A stretch of DNA of 64,000 nt from Chryseobacterium panacisoli (GCF_008274625.1 NZ_VTRU01000004.1:1-64000), one strand, 5' to 3'. Positions 17,095 through 25,762 are shown, counted from the first letter of the stretch. Notes: a model not told the origin generated them from the letters alone. Numbers and translations: made by a program.

Positions 17095-19590
17095 TTAATC
17101 TACTTTCCAGCTTGGTTTTTCTTCATCTTTATTCCAATCTACATGAATGGTCTGGCCGGATTTTACTTCTTCTCTAACAATCATTTTAGAGATCGGTCTG
17201 GCAAGCTGTGCACGGATGACTCCTGAGATCTGTCTTGCTCCATATTTGCTGCTGAATCCACCTAATGCAAGGTTTCTTACTGCATCATCGCTGATCTTTA
17301 AGGTAATTCCCAATCTTGTTAATGAAGTATGAAGTGATTTCAACTGAATATTAAAGATTCTTTCTGCAATAGATTCTGTAATCGGTGCAAAAGGAATGAT
17401 CTCTGTAATTCTTGCTAAAAACTCAGGTCTGAATCGTCCTGAATTTGACATAATCTGCATCAGTGAAGATGATTCCGGAATTTTTCCTTCTTCAAACTGT
17501 TTTACAATTTCTTCACTTCCGATATTGGAGGTAAAAAGGATCAATGCATTGCTGAAATCTCCTTCTTTACCCAGTTTATCGTGAACTTTTCCTTCGTCCA
17601 TAATCTGAAGGAATACGTCAAAAACCGAATGGTGGGCTTTCTCAATTTCGTCAAATAAAACAACGGTATAGGGCTGTTGTCTGATTTTATTGACAAGCAT
17701 ACCTCCTTCTTCGTATCCCACATATCCTGGAGGCGCTCCGTATAATAAAGCTGCGGAATGTTCTTCTTTAAATTCTGACATATCAAAGCGCACCATTGCC
17801 TTTTCGTCATTGAAAAGTAATTCTGCCATTGATTTTGCCAGCTCTGTTTTACCGGTTCCGGTAGGCCCCAAAAGGAAGAATGATCCAATGGGCTGCCCTG
17901 GTTTATTCAACCCGCTTCGGTTTTCAACAATAGCGTCGGAAAGGATTTTTAATGCATGGTCCTGTCCTACTACTCTGTTCAGCAGAAGTGATTCCATATT
18001 CAGGAGTTTTTCTTTTTCCTGAGCCTGGATCTTTCCGATTGGTATATTGGTTTTAGCGGCCATTACGGCTGCAAGCTCAAGCCGGTCTACTTTTTCTCTT
18101 TTCTTCGCAGCATGCTGCAGAAGTTCGGCATAAGTATCTTCAATAATCTGCTGAATCTGATCTACCGGCATAGAATTGTCAATGGCAGGCTGCTCACTCA
18201 GCGATCCCCAAAGGATTGGGCTTATTTTGTCTCTTAGAAGATTATAAGTCCAGATCAATTCGTCTGCTTTATCTTTACTGTCTGCATATTCTTCTTCTAA
18301 AATAGCATCATAGCTTTCTTTCCAGCTGCTGAGTTCTTTTTCAGACAATTCATCAAGCATTTTGATCGCTGCCATTGTTCTGTCTAATAAATCAATAGCT
18401 GCATCGGGTAATTTTTTACCTTTTGCATATCTTTTAGCCAAACGTACACATTCCGGAATTGCTGTTTTTTCGACTTCAATACCATGGTGTTTTTTGTAAC
18501 CTTCAAGAAGTACATCAATCATTTTCACGCAGGTCTTTTCATCCGGCTCATGTACGGTTAATACTTCAAAACGACGATTGAAAGCCTGTTCCGGCTCTAT
18601 AATTTTTCTATACTCTTCCTGGGTTGTAGCTCCAATTACGGTAATTTCACCTCTGGCAAGCTCTGGTTTCAAAAGATTGGCAACATTTCCGATGCTTCCT
18701 TTAGGGTCTAAAAGGGTATGAATTTCATCAATGAAAAGAATGGCTTTTTCAATTTTCTTACATTCATTGATGACTTTTTTCAGGCGGTCTTCAATTTCAC
18801 CTTTATAGGAAGTTCCGGCAAGTAATGCTCCTGTGTCCAGTTCTAAAAGGGTCCCGTTTTTAAGCATTTCAGGAACATTTCCTTTGATAATTTCAGTAGC
18901 AAATCCTTCTACCAATGCTGTCTTCCCTACTCCCGGTTCCCCGATGATGATTACATTGGGTTTGCTTCTGCGGCAAAGAATCTCTACCAGCATTCTGAGT
19001 TCTTTATCTCTACCGATGATATTTTCAATTTCTCCTTTTCTCGCCTGTGCCGTTCTGTCTACACAATAGCTTTTAATGGAAGGAAAGGAAGAATCTGAAT
19101 AGTCTGAACCATTTGAAAATAATGAGGAGAAATCACCATCTTCTGAAACGGTAAACGGTGTATCTTTTCTATACAGATTAAATATCTCATGTTCTCTCAG
19201 CGGAAGTGATTTCAGCTGCTGAAGGGAGAATACCACCTGTGGTTTTACAATTGCCGTAAGAATACAGATGGGAGTAATCTCATCTAATCCCAATTTTAAA
19301 CGGATATCGTCTGCTTCTTCGATAAGGGTATCTATGGCATCATCCTGACCAACTTCATCAGGAAGGTGATTTGTCTTAGGGTATTCTTCAATACGGACAT
19401 CTGCCCATTCATAAAAATAACCGGGATCTTTATCTATGCTTTTCAGAAATTCATTAAGTCCGATATCTTTATGCATTAAAGCCTGCAGAATATGCGGGCC
19501 TCCATAGGTTCCATTATAATTTTCCTTCGCTATCGACTGAGCAATGTGAAATAGTTGCTTTACGGTTTCGTTGGTTACTAGTACTCCCAT
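17095..19590 (-). CDS. tssH: T6SS disassembly ATPase TssH (ClpV-like)
   Basis: The 831-residue protein is a Clp/Hsp100 double AAA+ ATPase. An N-terminal Clp repeat domain (residues 1-145) precedes AAA-1 with Walker A GEPGVGKT at residues 217-224 and Walker B FIDEIH. A shorter middle region and AAA-2 with GPTGTGKTE and VLFDEIEKAH follow, then the C-terminal D2-small domain. TssH unfolds contracted T6SS sheath for recycling, so its presence implies that sheath genes exist elsewhere in the genome. Its stop lies 57 bp before the transglycosylase start, so they may be co-transcribed. Confidence 0.93.
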   Translation of the reverse strand: MGVLVTNETVKQLFHIAQSIAKENYNGTYGGPHILQALMHKDIGLNEFLKSIDKDPGYFYEWADVRIEEYPKTNHLPDEVGQDDAIDTLIEEADDIRLKLGLDEITPICILTAIVKPQVVFSLQQLKSLPLREHEIFNLYRKDTPFTVSEDGDFSSLFSNGSDYSDSSFPSIKSYCVDRTAQARKGEIENIIGRDKELRMLVEILCRRSKPNVIIIGEPGVGKTALVEGFATEIIKGNVPEMLKNGTLLELDTGALLAGTSYKGEIEDRLKKVINECKKIEKAILFIDEIHTLLDPKGSIGNVANLLKPELARGEITVIGATTQEEYRKIIEPEQAFNRRFEVLTVHEPDEKTCVKMIDVLLEGYKKHHGIEVEKTAIPECVRLAKRYAKGKKLPDAAIDLLDRTMAAIKMLDELSEKELSSWKESYDAILEEEYADSKDKADELIWTYNLLRDKISPILWGSLSEQPAIDNSMPVDQIQQIIEDTYAELLQHAAKKREKVDRLELAAVMAAKTNIPIGKIQAQEKEKLLNMESLLLNRVVGQDHALKILSDAIVENRSGLNKPGQPIGSFFLLGPTGTGKTELAKSMAELLFNDEKAMVRFDMSEFKEEHSAALLYGAPPGYVGYEEGGMLVNKIRQQPYTVVLFDEIEKAHHSVFDVFLQIMDEGKVHDKLGKEGDFSNALILFTSNIGSEEIVKQFEEGKIPESSSLMQIMSNSGRFRPEFLARITEIIPFAPITESIAERIFNIQLKSLHTSLTRLGITLKISDDAVRNLALGGFSSKYGARQISGVIRAQLARPISKMIVREEVKSGQTIHVDWNKDEEKPSWKVD

Positions 19591-19854
19591 TTATAATTTT
19601 CTTATATTAATATATTTGCGTTCTGTGTTAATGTACAGATCTGATGGTATTGATCCGTATTTTTCATCCCTGTTTATCAGAGAATCAAAAGTTCTTCATT
19701 TTGTGTAGCTAAAATTAATTATTTTATTCTAAACGAGATAAAGATAGTTAATTCTTCAATTAGAGAAGTAACAACAGTGTTTTTTTGTTTTTTAACCTGA
19801 TTCTGGTGGTTAAATTTTATAACAAATTACTGTTCTAAGCCTTCTTTTGCTTTT

Positions 19855-20526
19855 TTATATATTCAAAAAATATAATAAAATCAAACTGATCCACTGAAGT
19901 CCGATATAGATATAGAATAACATCGCTGAGGGTTCTGCCAGTTCATGCAATTTATCAATCAATGTAGTTTTGATAATTTCGGAAAAGTCTGCATTATCAT
20001 CACCCAGGTTCAGTTCGTCGAACTTTATTTTATTTAAAGCATAGCCTAAAATTCGTTTGAGTATTTTGTTTTCGGAACTATTTTTAAACTCATTCAGAAG
20101 TTTAACTTTAGCGATTGCAAAATCAGCACTCGTACGGATTACCGTTGGCTGTTTCGCTTTAAAAATCCCAATTACTTTATCTATAAACGGAATTACAATT
20201 GTTTTGGAATGATCCTGAAGGAGTTTGCTGATCACTACAGACATCGCGTATTTTGTAGCAAAAACAACAGTAAAAAATGGAGCAATAATAGTCAATACAT
20301 AAAAAAGACCTGCTGAAACCGGTTTAGCTTTTATGGTTGTTATTAAAAATGCAACAGCTCCGGTATGTCCCAATGATGGACCTAAACGATCAGATAAAAT
20401 ATAAATTCCCAATATCAGGGTAACAATGGTGGAAATAAGTCCTATTGCATAAATTTTAAATATACTTAGGATGAATGCTGCGGATAGTTTGGAAAAATAT
20501 TTTAAATGATCCGTGATTTTGTTCAT
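19855..20526 (-). CDS. Hypothetical membrane protein in the T6SS island
   Basis: I do not recognise this 223-residue protein. It has hydrophobic helices at about residues 15-45 and 70-95, a soluble amphipathic middle (about 110-190), and a C-terminal transmembrane helix (about 200-222). The position between tssH and the effector cassette, among T6SS genes on the same strand, suggests it may protect the inner membrane against an effector or act in the apparatus. Neither can be shown from the sequence. Confidence 0.6.
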   Translation of the reverse strand: MNKITDHLKYFSKLSAAFILSIFKIYAIGLISTIVTLILGIYILSDRLGPSLGHTGAVAFLITTIKAKPVSAGLFYVLTIIAPFFTVVFATKYAMSVVISKLLQDHSKTIVIPFIDKVIGIFKAKQPTVIRTSADFAIAKVKLLNEFKNSSENKILKRILGYALNKIKFDELNLGDDNADFSEIIKTTLIDKLHELAEPSAMLFYIYIGLQWISLILLYFLNI

Positions 20527-20622
20527 TGATATTCAGGGTTAATTAGTTTAAGTGCTTTTACAAAAAGCAGGTTGGTGTTAATCTTTTTCAATAATCAGAT
20601 ATTTAAAACCGCTGTAAGATAT

Positions 20623-20952
20623 TCAATACTTTTGAGGTAAAAAATATTTGAAATGATTAATCTCCAGCAAATCATCCGTATTAAGAAACTTTGAATGCTG
20701 TAGATCAAAAACATGCGATTTCAGGTCAACTTTTGCAAACATTTCATGTTGCTTGCCAGAAAGATAAAACAATACCATATCTCCATTTTTTTCATAAGCA
20801 CTCTTCTGGTTGGGGTAAAGTTCCTGAGTATTAAACTTTTCAACTTCTTTATTATATTCCTGCATATTTTGACTATTTGAATGACAACTTATTACTATGC
20901 CAATAAAAACTAACATCTTAAAGATGATGGACTTCTTATTTTTCAGTTTCAT
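20623..20952 (-). CDS. Small hypothetical lipoprotein
   Basis: This 109-residue protein has a lipoprotein signal ending in VISC, so it is probably anchored in the periplasm-facing membrane. The mature part is about 85 residues with no recognised domain. It follows the DKNYY-like lipoprotein in the effector cassette on the same strand (63 bp gap). Periplasmic lipoproteins next to a T6SS effector are common immunity proteins, so this is a candidate second immunity gene. Confidence 0.6.
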   Translation of the reverse strand: MKLKNKKSIIFKMLVFIGIVISCHSNSQNMQEYNKEVEKFNTQELYPNQKSAYEKNGDMVLFYLSGKQHEMFAKVDLKSHVFDLQHSKFLNTDDLLEINHFKYFLPQKY

Positions 20953-21015
20953 TTTTTGTCCTTTTCAAAAGTAAATATATCTTTTTCAGTAGCCTCTTGG
21001 AGTTGGTTATACTTT

Positions 21016-21636
21016 TTATTCAACTATATATTCTTTTATTTTTGAGTAAGAAATTGATTTCCCTTCATTGTAATAAGCATTATTATCTCTAGCATAAGAA
21101 GTATTTCCATTCCCATCCTTTTGCTCTAATATTCTAAAAGATTTACTATCAGCATTTTTTATTACATTTCCTTTATAGTAACAATTTTTCATATCCGAAG
21201 CATAGTAACTATCTCCTAAGCCTTTAAAAGTTTTACAATCGGCACCAGTAATAATGCTAAAAGTTGAGCCATACGCCATAGGATTTTCTACAAAAACGAG
21301 ATTATTATCTTTATAGTAGATATAATTAAGTCTTTTAAATGAAATTGTATCAATAATGCTTTTTAATTTTTCTGTTTTACCATTATCAAGAGCTATTTCA
21401 TCTATATAGATGTCTTCTGGTTTAATACCTTCAGATATGTCACCATGTGAAACTGTTTTAAAATAAATATTTCCTTCATCGTCTCTATAAAGAATATCTT
21501 TTATTTGAGTATATTTTTGTAAATTCTGTATTTTAGAATTTTCTTCTTTAGTCCGATCTTTCTTAATACAACTAATTGAAGAGAAAAGAATGAGCAAACA
21601 GATTATACTTACTATTATTTTTTTTGAATTTTCCAT
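21016..21636 (-). CDS. DKNYY-like lipoprotein, probable immunity protein
   Basis: The 206-residue product starts at ATG 21636 with a lipobox (LILFSSISC). The mature part carries repeats of the DKNYY type (SYYASDMKNCYYKG, SYARDNNAYYNEG), a family of periplasmic and surface proteins often found in toxin-immunity loci. The gene overlaps the 3' end of the upstream putative effector by 22 bp, the typical arrangement of an effector-immunity pair. Being periplasmic, it would block an effector acting on the cell wall. The assignment as immunity is inferred from order and location. Confidence 0.72.
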   Translation of the reverse strand: MENSKKIIVSIICLLILFSSISCIKKDRTKEENSKIQNLQKYTQIKDILYRDDEGNIYFKTVSHGDISEGIKPEDIYIDEIALDNGKTEKLKSIIDTISFKRLNYIYYKDNNLVFVENPMAYGSTFSIITGADCKTFKGLGDSYYASDMKNCYYKGNVIKNADSKSFRILEQKDGNGNTSYARDNNAYYNEGKSISYSKIKEYIVE

Positions 21637-22700
21637 ACTTTGGTTATAATTGAATCCCAATGTTTTGTTTTTCCAATACTATATCTATTTAAACAAGAAT
21701 TTGCAAAATTATGGCTTGTTTGTGCCCTAAGTCCTTCCCCTATTTCTTTTAAATCACCTTGCCCTTTTTTCTTTTCGCCGTGTTGATCATACATAATATA
21801 AGTCGAGCTACAAATGCCTTTTGTTGCATCAATAACTAATAATAATGTATGAAAGCCTCCTGCTACTGTAAAATAATAGACATGATAACCTATTTCAAGA
21901 ATATCTTTTAAAAATAGTTGATATAGTTGATCTTTTCCTTTATCAGATATTGAAATAATAGTTTGGTCGACTTCGTAAAACTTTTTTTCTGCTTCCTTAT
22001 AATCTTTAGAACTATTTATTTTCTCTCTGTCTGATTGATTAATCTTATAATTCTCAAATTCCCAACTTAATTTTACAAATCCATTTTTTTTCATATTATC
22101 TCCCCTATCGAATGCTGTTTTGCGGAAAAAAGACACTTCATTTCTTCTTTTATGTGTTCCTCTTTCAACACTATAAACACTTTTATACTCTAATAATAAT
22201 TCTGATATTCCTCTTTCTGCAGCCCCCATACAATAATTTCCCGCATATTCTGAATGTCCGGTTTTACTATCAACTTGGTTAGAAACATATTTATTCTCAC
22301 TTATTAACCTATTTCTCTCCGTATTATTAAAAATATCTTTTCCCTTTACATTATTAAAACTTATATAAATCGTATTACTTTCAACACCATCAATATACAT
22401 TTTTAAATAAGCATTGGTAATTGTTTCATTACATTCTACATATGTTTTTAATAACCAACCTTCTTCTATTTTGTCATATTTTGATGTAGAAAGTTTTATA
22501 TTGGGACTTGAGGGTTTAATAATAAGTGAATAATTCCCACCCCAATCTTTTTTACTCTCTCCACTTACACGTAAGTATAAAAGTGTTTTTGTTTTAGTAG
22601 GGAGTACTTTAATTTTTTCGCAAGCCATAGAAATTGTTGGAATAATTTTCAAACTAGGTTTTCCTGGGCTATATTCTCCTACACTATTTCCTGTTCCCAT
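21615..22700 (-). CDS. Putative T6SS effector with Cys/His hydrolase-like C-terminal half
   Basis: The 361-residue protein has no signal peptide and lies directly downstream of vgrG and a small ORF. Residues 1-120 look like a beta-rich N-terminal module (starts MGTGNSVGEYSPGK), perhaps a delivery domain. The second half has a Cys at 157 in GNYCMGAAERG, heading a helix, and a His at 284 in GGFHTLLLVIDA, followed by Asp 291 or the YDQHG segment at 304-308. This order (Cys, then His on a strand, then a polar residue) is that of papain-like amidases such as NlpC/P60 and Tae effectors. Cargo on VgrG that cuts peptidoglycan would fit the periplasmic lipoprotein downstream. Catalysis is inferred. 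Confidence 0.65.
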   Translation of the reverse strand: MGTGNSVGEYSPGKPSLKIIPTISMACEKIKVLPTKTKTLLYLRVSGESKKDWGGNYSLIIKPSSPNIKLSTSKYDKIEEGWLLKTYVECNETITNAYLKMYIDGVESNTIYISFNNVKGKDIFNNTERNRLISENKYVSNQVDSKTGHSEYAGNYCMGAAERGISELLLEYKSVYSVERGTHKRRNEVSFFRKTAFDRGDNMKKNGFVKLSWEFENYKINQSDREKINSSKDYKEAEKKFYEVDQTIISISDKGKDQLYQLFLKDILEIGYHVYYFTVAGGFHTLLLVIDATKGICSSTYIMYDQHGEKKKGQGDLKEIGEGLRAQTSHNFANSCLNRYSIGKTKHWDSIITKVWKIQKK

Positions 22701-22857
22701 GAGAATGTATTTTTTTAGGACTACTCAATACTAATTTTCCATCCATCGCTTCTACCCATTTAGATGTAGTTGTTTCTTCTAACTTCTTTCCACAAATAAC
22801 AGTTTCTTTATTTGTGGTCTTGAGAATCATATTTTTTGATCTTTTAATAATTGCCAT
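22684..22857 (-). CDS. Small basic protein between vgrG and the effector, possible adaptor or PAAR-like spike
   Basis: The 57-residue protein starts at ATG 22857, one base after the vgrG stop, and its 3' end overlaps the effector start by 17 bp. It has no signal peptide and is rich in Lys, Ser and Thr. I know of no domain that fits. Very short conserved proteins right after vgrG often are PAAR-like tips or chaperones linking cargo to the spike, so I list this as a candidate with low certainty. The vgrG-small ORF-effector-immunity order with overlaps argues for one co-translated cargo unit. Confidence 0.6.
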   Translation of the reverse strand: MAIIKRSKNMILKTTNKETVICGKKLEETTTSKWVEAMDGKLVLSSPKKIHSHGNRK

Positions 22858-22858
22858 A

Positions 22859-24784
22859 CTAAAAAAGATTTGATTTCTCTCCACTATTCCACTCAATGGT
22901 TTTAGCACTCTGCATAGTCATATTATCCTGAGTTGTACTGATATCAATAGATCCGGCAAAAGTTTCTGATTTATTAGACTGTCTAAGAAGTGTATTATCA
23001 ACCATTTCCGTTCTATTATCAGACATCTCCATTCTGTTTCCCGTAGCTGTTTCCATAATATCATTTCCTGCAGAAACTGTAATATTATTTCCTACACTCG
23101 TATTTTGGTTTCTCCCCACCGTTGTCGTCATATTCTCACCTACATTAATATTCATATTCTTACAGTTCAAGGTCATGGTTTCCGGAGCAGTGATGTTAAT
23201 ATTGCTTCCGGTAGTATCCAGATGAATTTCATTACCGCTTTTATCTGTAATAATGATGCTTTCATCTTCTGTGAAAACGATTCTGTGTCCACTTCGTGTC
23301 TGGATGGATTTTACACGGTTGTCTGCACCACCTCCAAGACCAATTCCTCCATGGAACATTCCTCCCATCACAAAAGGTCTGTCTGGGTGACTGTGAACAA
23401 AATTGACCATCACCTGATCTCCTACTTCAGGAATGGCCACATAACCGCGGTTTTGGGTGATCTGATCTGTTCCTCCCGCATCAGGGCTCATTACACGGAC
23501 AAAGTGGGTGGTATCATTCATCTGCCAGTCAAATCTCACCTGAACTCTTCCCTGCCCTTCCGGATCAGTATTTGAAATTACGGTTGCAATCTGTGGCTGT
23601 GCAGCAGGTACATTAAATTCCGGTTTAGGTAAAAAACCAGTATCTGCCGCAATAGATTCAAAAGTTCCTGAATAATGTCCGATCGTATCAATTTCGTGAA
23701 CGGCTTCTGTTACCATCACTTTGGTAAAATACGAAGTTTTGTTGCTGTCCGGCTTTCTCATGTGAATATCCACAATACATCCCGGATGTAAAAACGGAAC
23801 TGTGGTAGATCCGGAAACAGAAAATACATTTACTGCTTCGCTTCCTGAAGTACTTCTTTGGGAATGTTCTACATCCAGGTGGGTTGTTGCTTTAATAGGA
23901 GCAACCTGAAGCGCCGGAGTTTTATATATTTTATCATTATGGCTGTATGCTGTACGGGCAAGATCACCCAGATGACTTACAGGAGTTTCCCCGGAAGTCA
24001 GTTTTTCATTTTTACTGCTGTTATAGCCATAGTATTGAGGTTTTGTATGTACAGCTTTTAATTCTACCCTAACGTTATCTGCGTTGCTTCCGTAGAGCAG
24101 TTTGATAGGCTTATTCTGTGGTGGAAGCTTTCCGAAATGCAGTACCTCTCCATCATAATAAAATTGTTCCCCGTAAGCTTCTGCCATTCTTGCCAGATAA
24201 TTGTAATGGGTTTCATTGTATTGACTGCTGTAAATGATCTGAGAATAATCATTGGTGTCTACCCGTATATCAAACCGTTCTTTATCAATTCCCTGTTTGA
24301 TTACTTCTTCAGCTATGATACCCATATTAACAGGCTGTCCACCGCCAAAACTTTGGATATGCGGAGCCCCGTCCAGTAAAATTGTTGGACTGTATCCGGA
24401 AATCACGATATTTCCAAGACTCATTTTTTCCTGACTGAAACCTACTTTGGTAATGATTCCGACAAAGTTCCGTTCAGGGCTTTTCTCAATATCTTTGTAG
24501 GAAATAACGGCAGTAAGGCGCTTTCCCAAAAATTTATTAGCTTCTTCAAGGGTGTGGCTCTGCCTGTCTCCCAATGCGTCATGGGCAAGGATAAGACTGA
24601 ATTCGTGGTGGTGGCTAGCTTTTTGTTTAAGAGTGAAATGTTTGTAGTACTTAATAATTTTACCTTCCACAACCAGCGACAATTTAACCAGCCGGTTGAT
24701 TCCTGCATGATGATTCTCGGATATTCCGTCTGCATTTTGTGACGGACGGAAGGAAGATCCTTTTGTCTTTGATTCGGTTTTCAT
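22859..24784 (-). CDS. tssI: T6SS spike protein VgrG (TssI)
   Basis: The 641-residue protein (ATG 24784 preferred) has the gp27-like base in the first ~380 residues and then the gp5 OB-fold with the VgrG signature (DPEGQGRVQVRFDWQ, RVMSPDAGG, GYVAIPEVGDQVMVNF). The C-terminus is a beta-helix needle made of short repeats (NMNINVGENMTTTVGRNQ and following), without an obvious fused toxin domain. It forms the trimeric spike that is pushed out with the TssD tube. Directly behind it come the small ORF and the putative effector, consistent with VgrG carrying that cargo. Confidence 0.95.
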   Translation of the reverse strand: MKTESKTKGSSFRPSQNADGISENHHAGINRLVKLSLVVEGKIIKYYKHFTLKQKASHHHEFSLILAHDALGDRQSHTLEEANKFLGKRLTAVISYKDIEKSPERNFVGIITKVGFSQEKMSLGNIVISGYSPTILLDGAPHIQSFGGGQPVNMGIIAEEVIKQGIDKERFDIRVDTNDYSQIIYSSQYNETHYNYLARMAEAYGEQFYYDGEVLHFGKLPPQNKPIKLLYGSNADNVRVELKAVHTKPQYYGYNSSKNEKLTSGETPVSHLGDLARTAYSHNDKIYKTPALQVAPIKATTHLDVEHSQRSTSGSEAVNVFSVSGSTTVPFLHPGCIVDIHMRKPDSNKTSYFTKVMVTEAVHEIDTIGHYSGTFESIAADTGFLPKPEFNVPAAQPQIATVISNTDPEGQGRVQVRFDWQMNDTTHFVRVMSPDAGGTDQITQNRGYVAIPEVGDQVMVNFVHSHPDRPFVMGGMFHGGIGLGGGADNRVKSIQTRSGHRIVFTEDESIIITDKSGNEIHLDTTGSNINITAPETMTLNCKNMNINVGENMTTTVGRNQNTSVGNNITVSAGNDIMETATGNRMEMSDNRTEMVDNTLLRQSNKSETFAGSIDISTTQDNMTMQSAKTIEWNSGEKSNLF

Positions 24785-24892
24785 ATGCTTTGTGTTTGTG
24801 TTTTGTATTAAAGATAACACTATTTTATATAACAGACACTATATAAATAGGTTATGAAGTAATATTTCCTGGTATAAGTTTTTCATTCAGGC

Positions 24893-24931
24893 AAAAAAAG
24901 ACCGCCTTAAATTAGGGACAGTCTTTTTTCT
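24893..24931 (-). terminator. Terminator of tssD copy 3
   Basis: AAAAAAGAC (24894-24902) pairs with GTCTTTTTT (24921-24929), with the T-run on the minus strand, between tssD copy 3 and vgrG. Confidence 0.75.
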
Positions 24932-24958
24932 TATGAATGTTGATAATGTGTGTAAATT

Positions 24959-25366
24959 TTAGCTTGAAGGCCAAAGTCCAGCATACTGAGAAGTACCATA
25001 GTCAATGGTTTCAGCACTTATTACGAAGCTGATAAGCATGCTATTGCTGTCGATTGCATCAAAATCAACCTGATGTTGAATTACATATCCGTTCTGCCAG
25101 TTCAAAGTAATCAATGTTCCTTCTTCGTGAGATTTGTTGAATGTAATTTCTCCCACTGTAGGTTTGTATTTACCATTCAGTAAGCTTTCAAGAATATCAG
25201 ATTTCTCAGTAGCTTCTACTGTTACTTTGATAAGAGCATTGGAAGGGTCTGATGCTACACGTCCTGACACGTCTGTAGATCTGGATACGCTGTAGTTCAT
25301 TTTTAACAGCTTCTGTCCTTCACCGTTGTTAAATTTTAAGATTCCTCTTGAATTTCTTTCGGCCAT
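24959..25366 (-). CDS. tssD: T6SSiii tube protein TssD (Hcp family), copy 3
   Basis: The 135-residue third copy of the tube protein has the same N-terminus as the others (MAERNSRGILKFNNGEG), with small changes such as NWQNGYVIQHQVDFDAIDS in the barrel and GLWPSS at the end. It lies directly upstream of vgrG but is cut off by its own terminator. The separation suggests that the tube subunit is made in large excess over spike and effector. It has the two-dyad operator and -7 box described for copy 2. Confidence 0.95.
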   Translation of the reverse strand: MAERNSRGILKFNNGEGQKLLKMNYSVSRSTDVSGRVASDPSNALIKVTVEATEKSDILESLLNGKYKPTVGEITFNKSHEEGTLITLNWQNGYVIQHQVDFDAIDSNSMLISFVISAETIDYGTSQYAGLWPSS

Positions 25367-25418
25367 GATTAGTAAATTTTAATCGTTAGTAATATTTTGT
25401 GATTCAGTGATTGTTTAG

Positions 25419-25426
25419 CAAATATA
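25419..25426 (-). promoter_or_regulatory. -7 promoter box of tssD copy 3
   Basis: TATATTTG on minus matches TAnnTTTG, 53 bp before the start codon. As at the other copies, no TTG is seen in the -33 region. Confidence 0.65.
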
Positions 25427-25476
25427 GAGGCTCTTTTTCGCTAAAAAAAACTTTTCAATATAAATCTGAGAAATTG

Positions 25477-25511
25477 TAGTAGTTCTACGATTTCTTGTCG
25501 TAATTCTACGA
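25477..25511. promoter_or_regulatory. Two tandem dyads upstream of tssD copy 3
   Basis: TAGTA-GTTC-TACGA and TCGTA-ATTC-TACGA, with TACGA at 25486 and 25507 (21 bp apart) and 67 bp from the -7 box, as at copies 1 and 2. Confidence 0.7.
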
Positions 25512-25636
25512 CAATAGATTTAAACACCACACCGCAACACTCATCAATACAGCATTTTAAATTAAATCCCATTTTTAAGATAAAAACCAATTTTGCACTA
25601 TAAAGAGAAATAATTGAGAAATTACAGTCAGATAAT

Positions 25637-25667
25637 AGATAGTCAATTCGCTTCGCTGTGAATTTTG
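25637..25667. repeat. Partial REP-like fragment
   Basis: ATAGTCAATTCGCTTCGCTGTGAATTTT is a short member of the dispersed AATAGTCAAT...GCTTCGC family, lying between tssD copy 3 and the tssR terminator. No gene is seen in 25512-25730. Confidence 0.4.
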
Positions 25668-25730
25668 GATTTAAAATTTAAGGTTTAAAGTTAATACGAT
25701 TCGACTTTCCGCTTCCGGTTTTTGGACACA

Positions 25731-25762
25731 AAAAAAGCAGAAGTATGTACTCCTGCTTTTTG
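25731..25762 (-). terminator. Terminator after tssR
   Basis: AAAAAGCAG (25732-25740) pairs with CTGCTTTTT (25753-25761). It ends the trans-envelope operon on the minus strand. Confidence 0.8.

Noticed and set aside
17541..17888. 115-codon ORF on the minus strand within tssH
   Set aside because: A frame-shifted shadow of the ATPase AAA-2 region, on the same strand in another frame.
24064..24735. Small ORFs in other frames of vgrG
   Set aside because: Overlapping shadows of the VgrG coding frame without start-site support.
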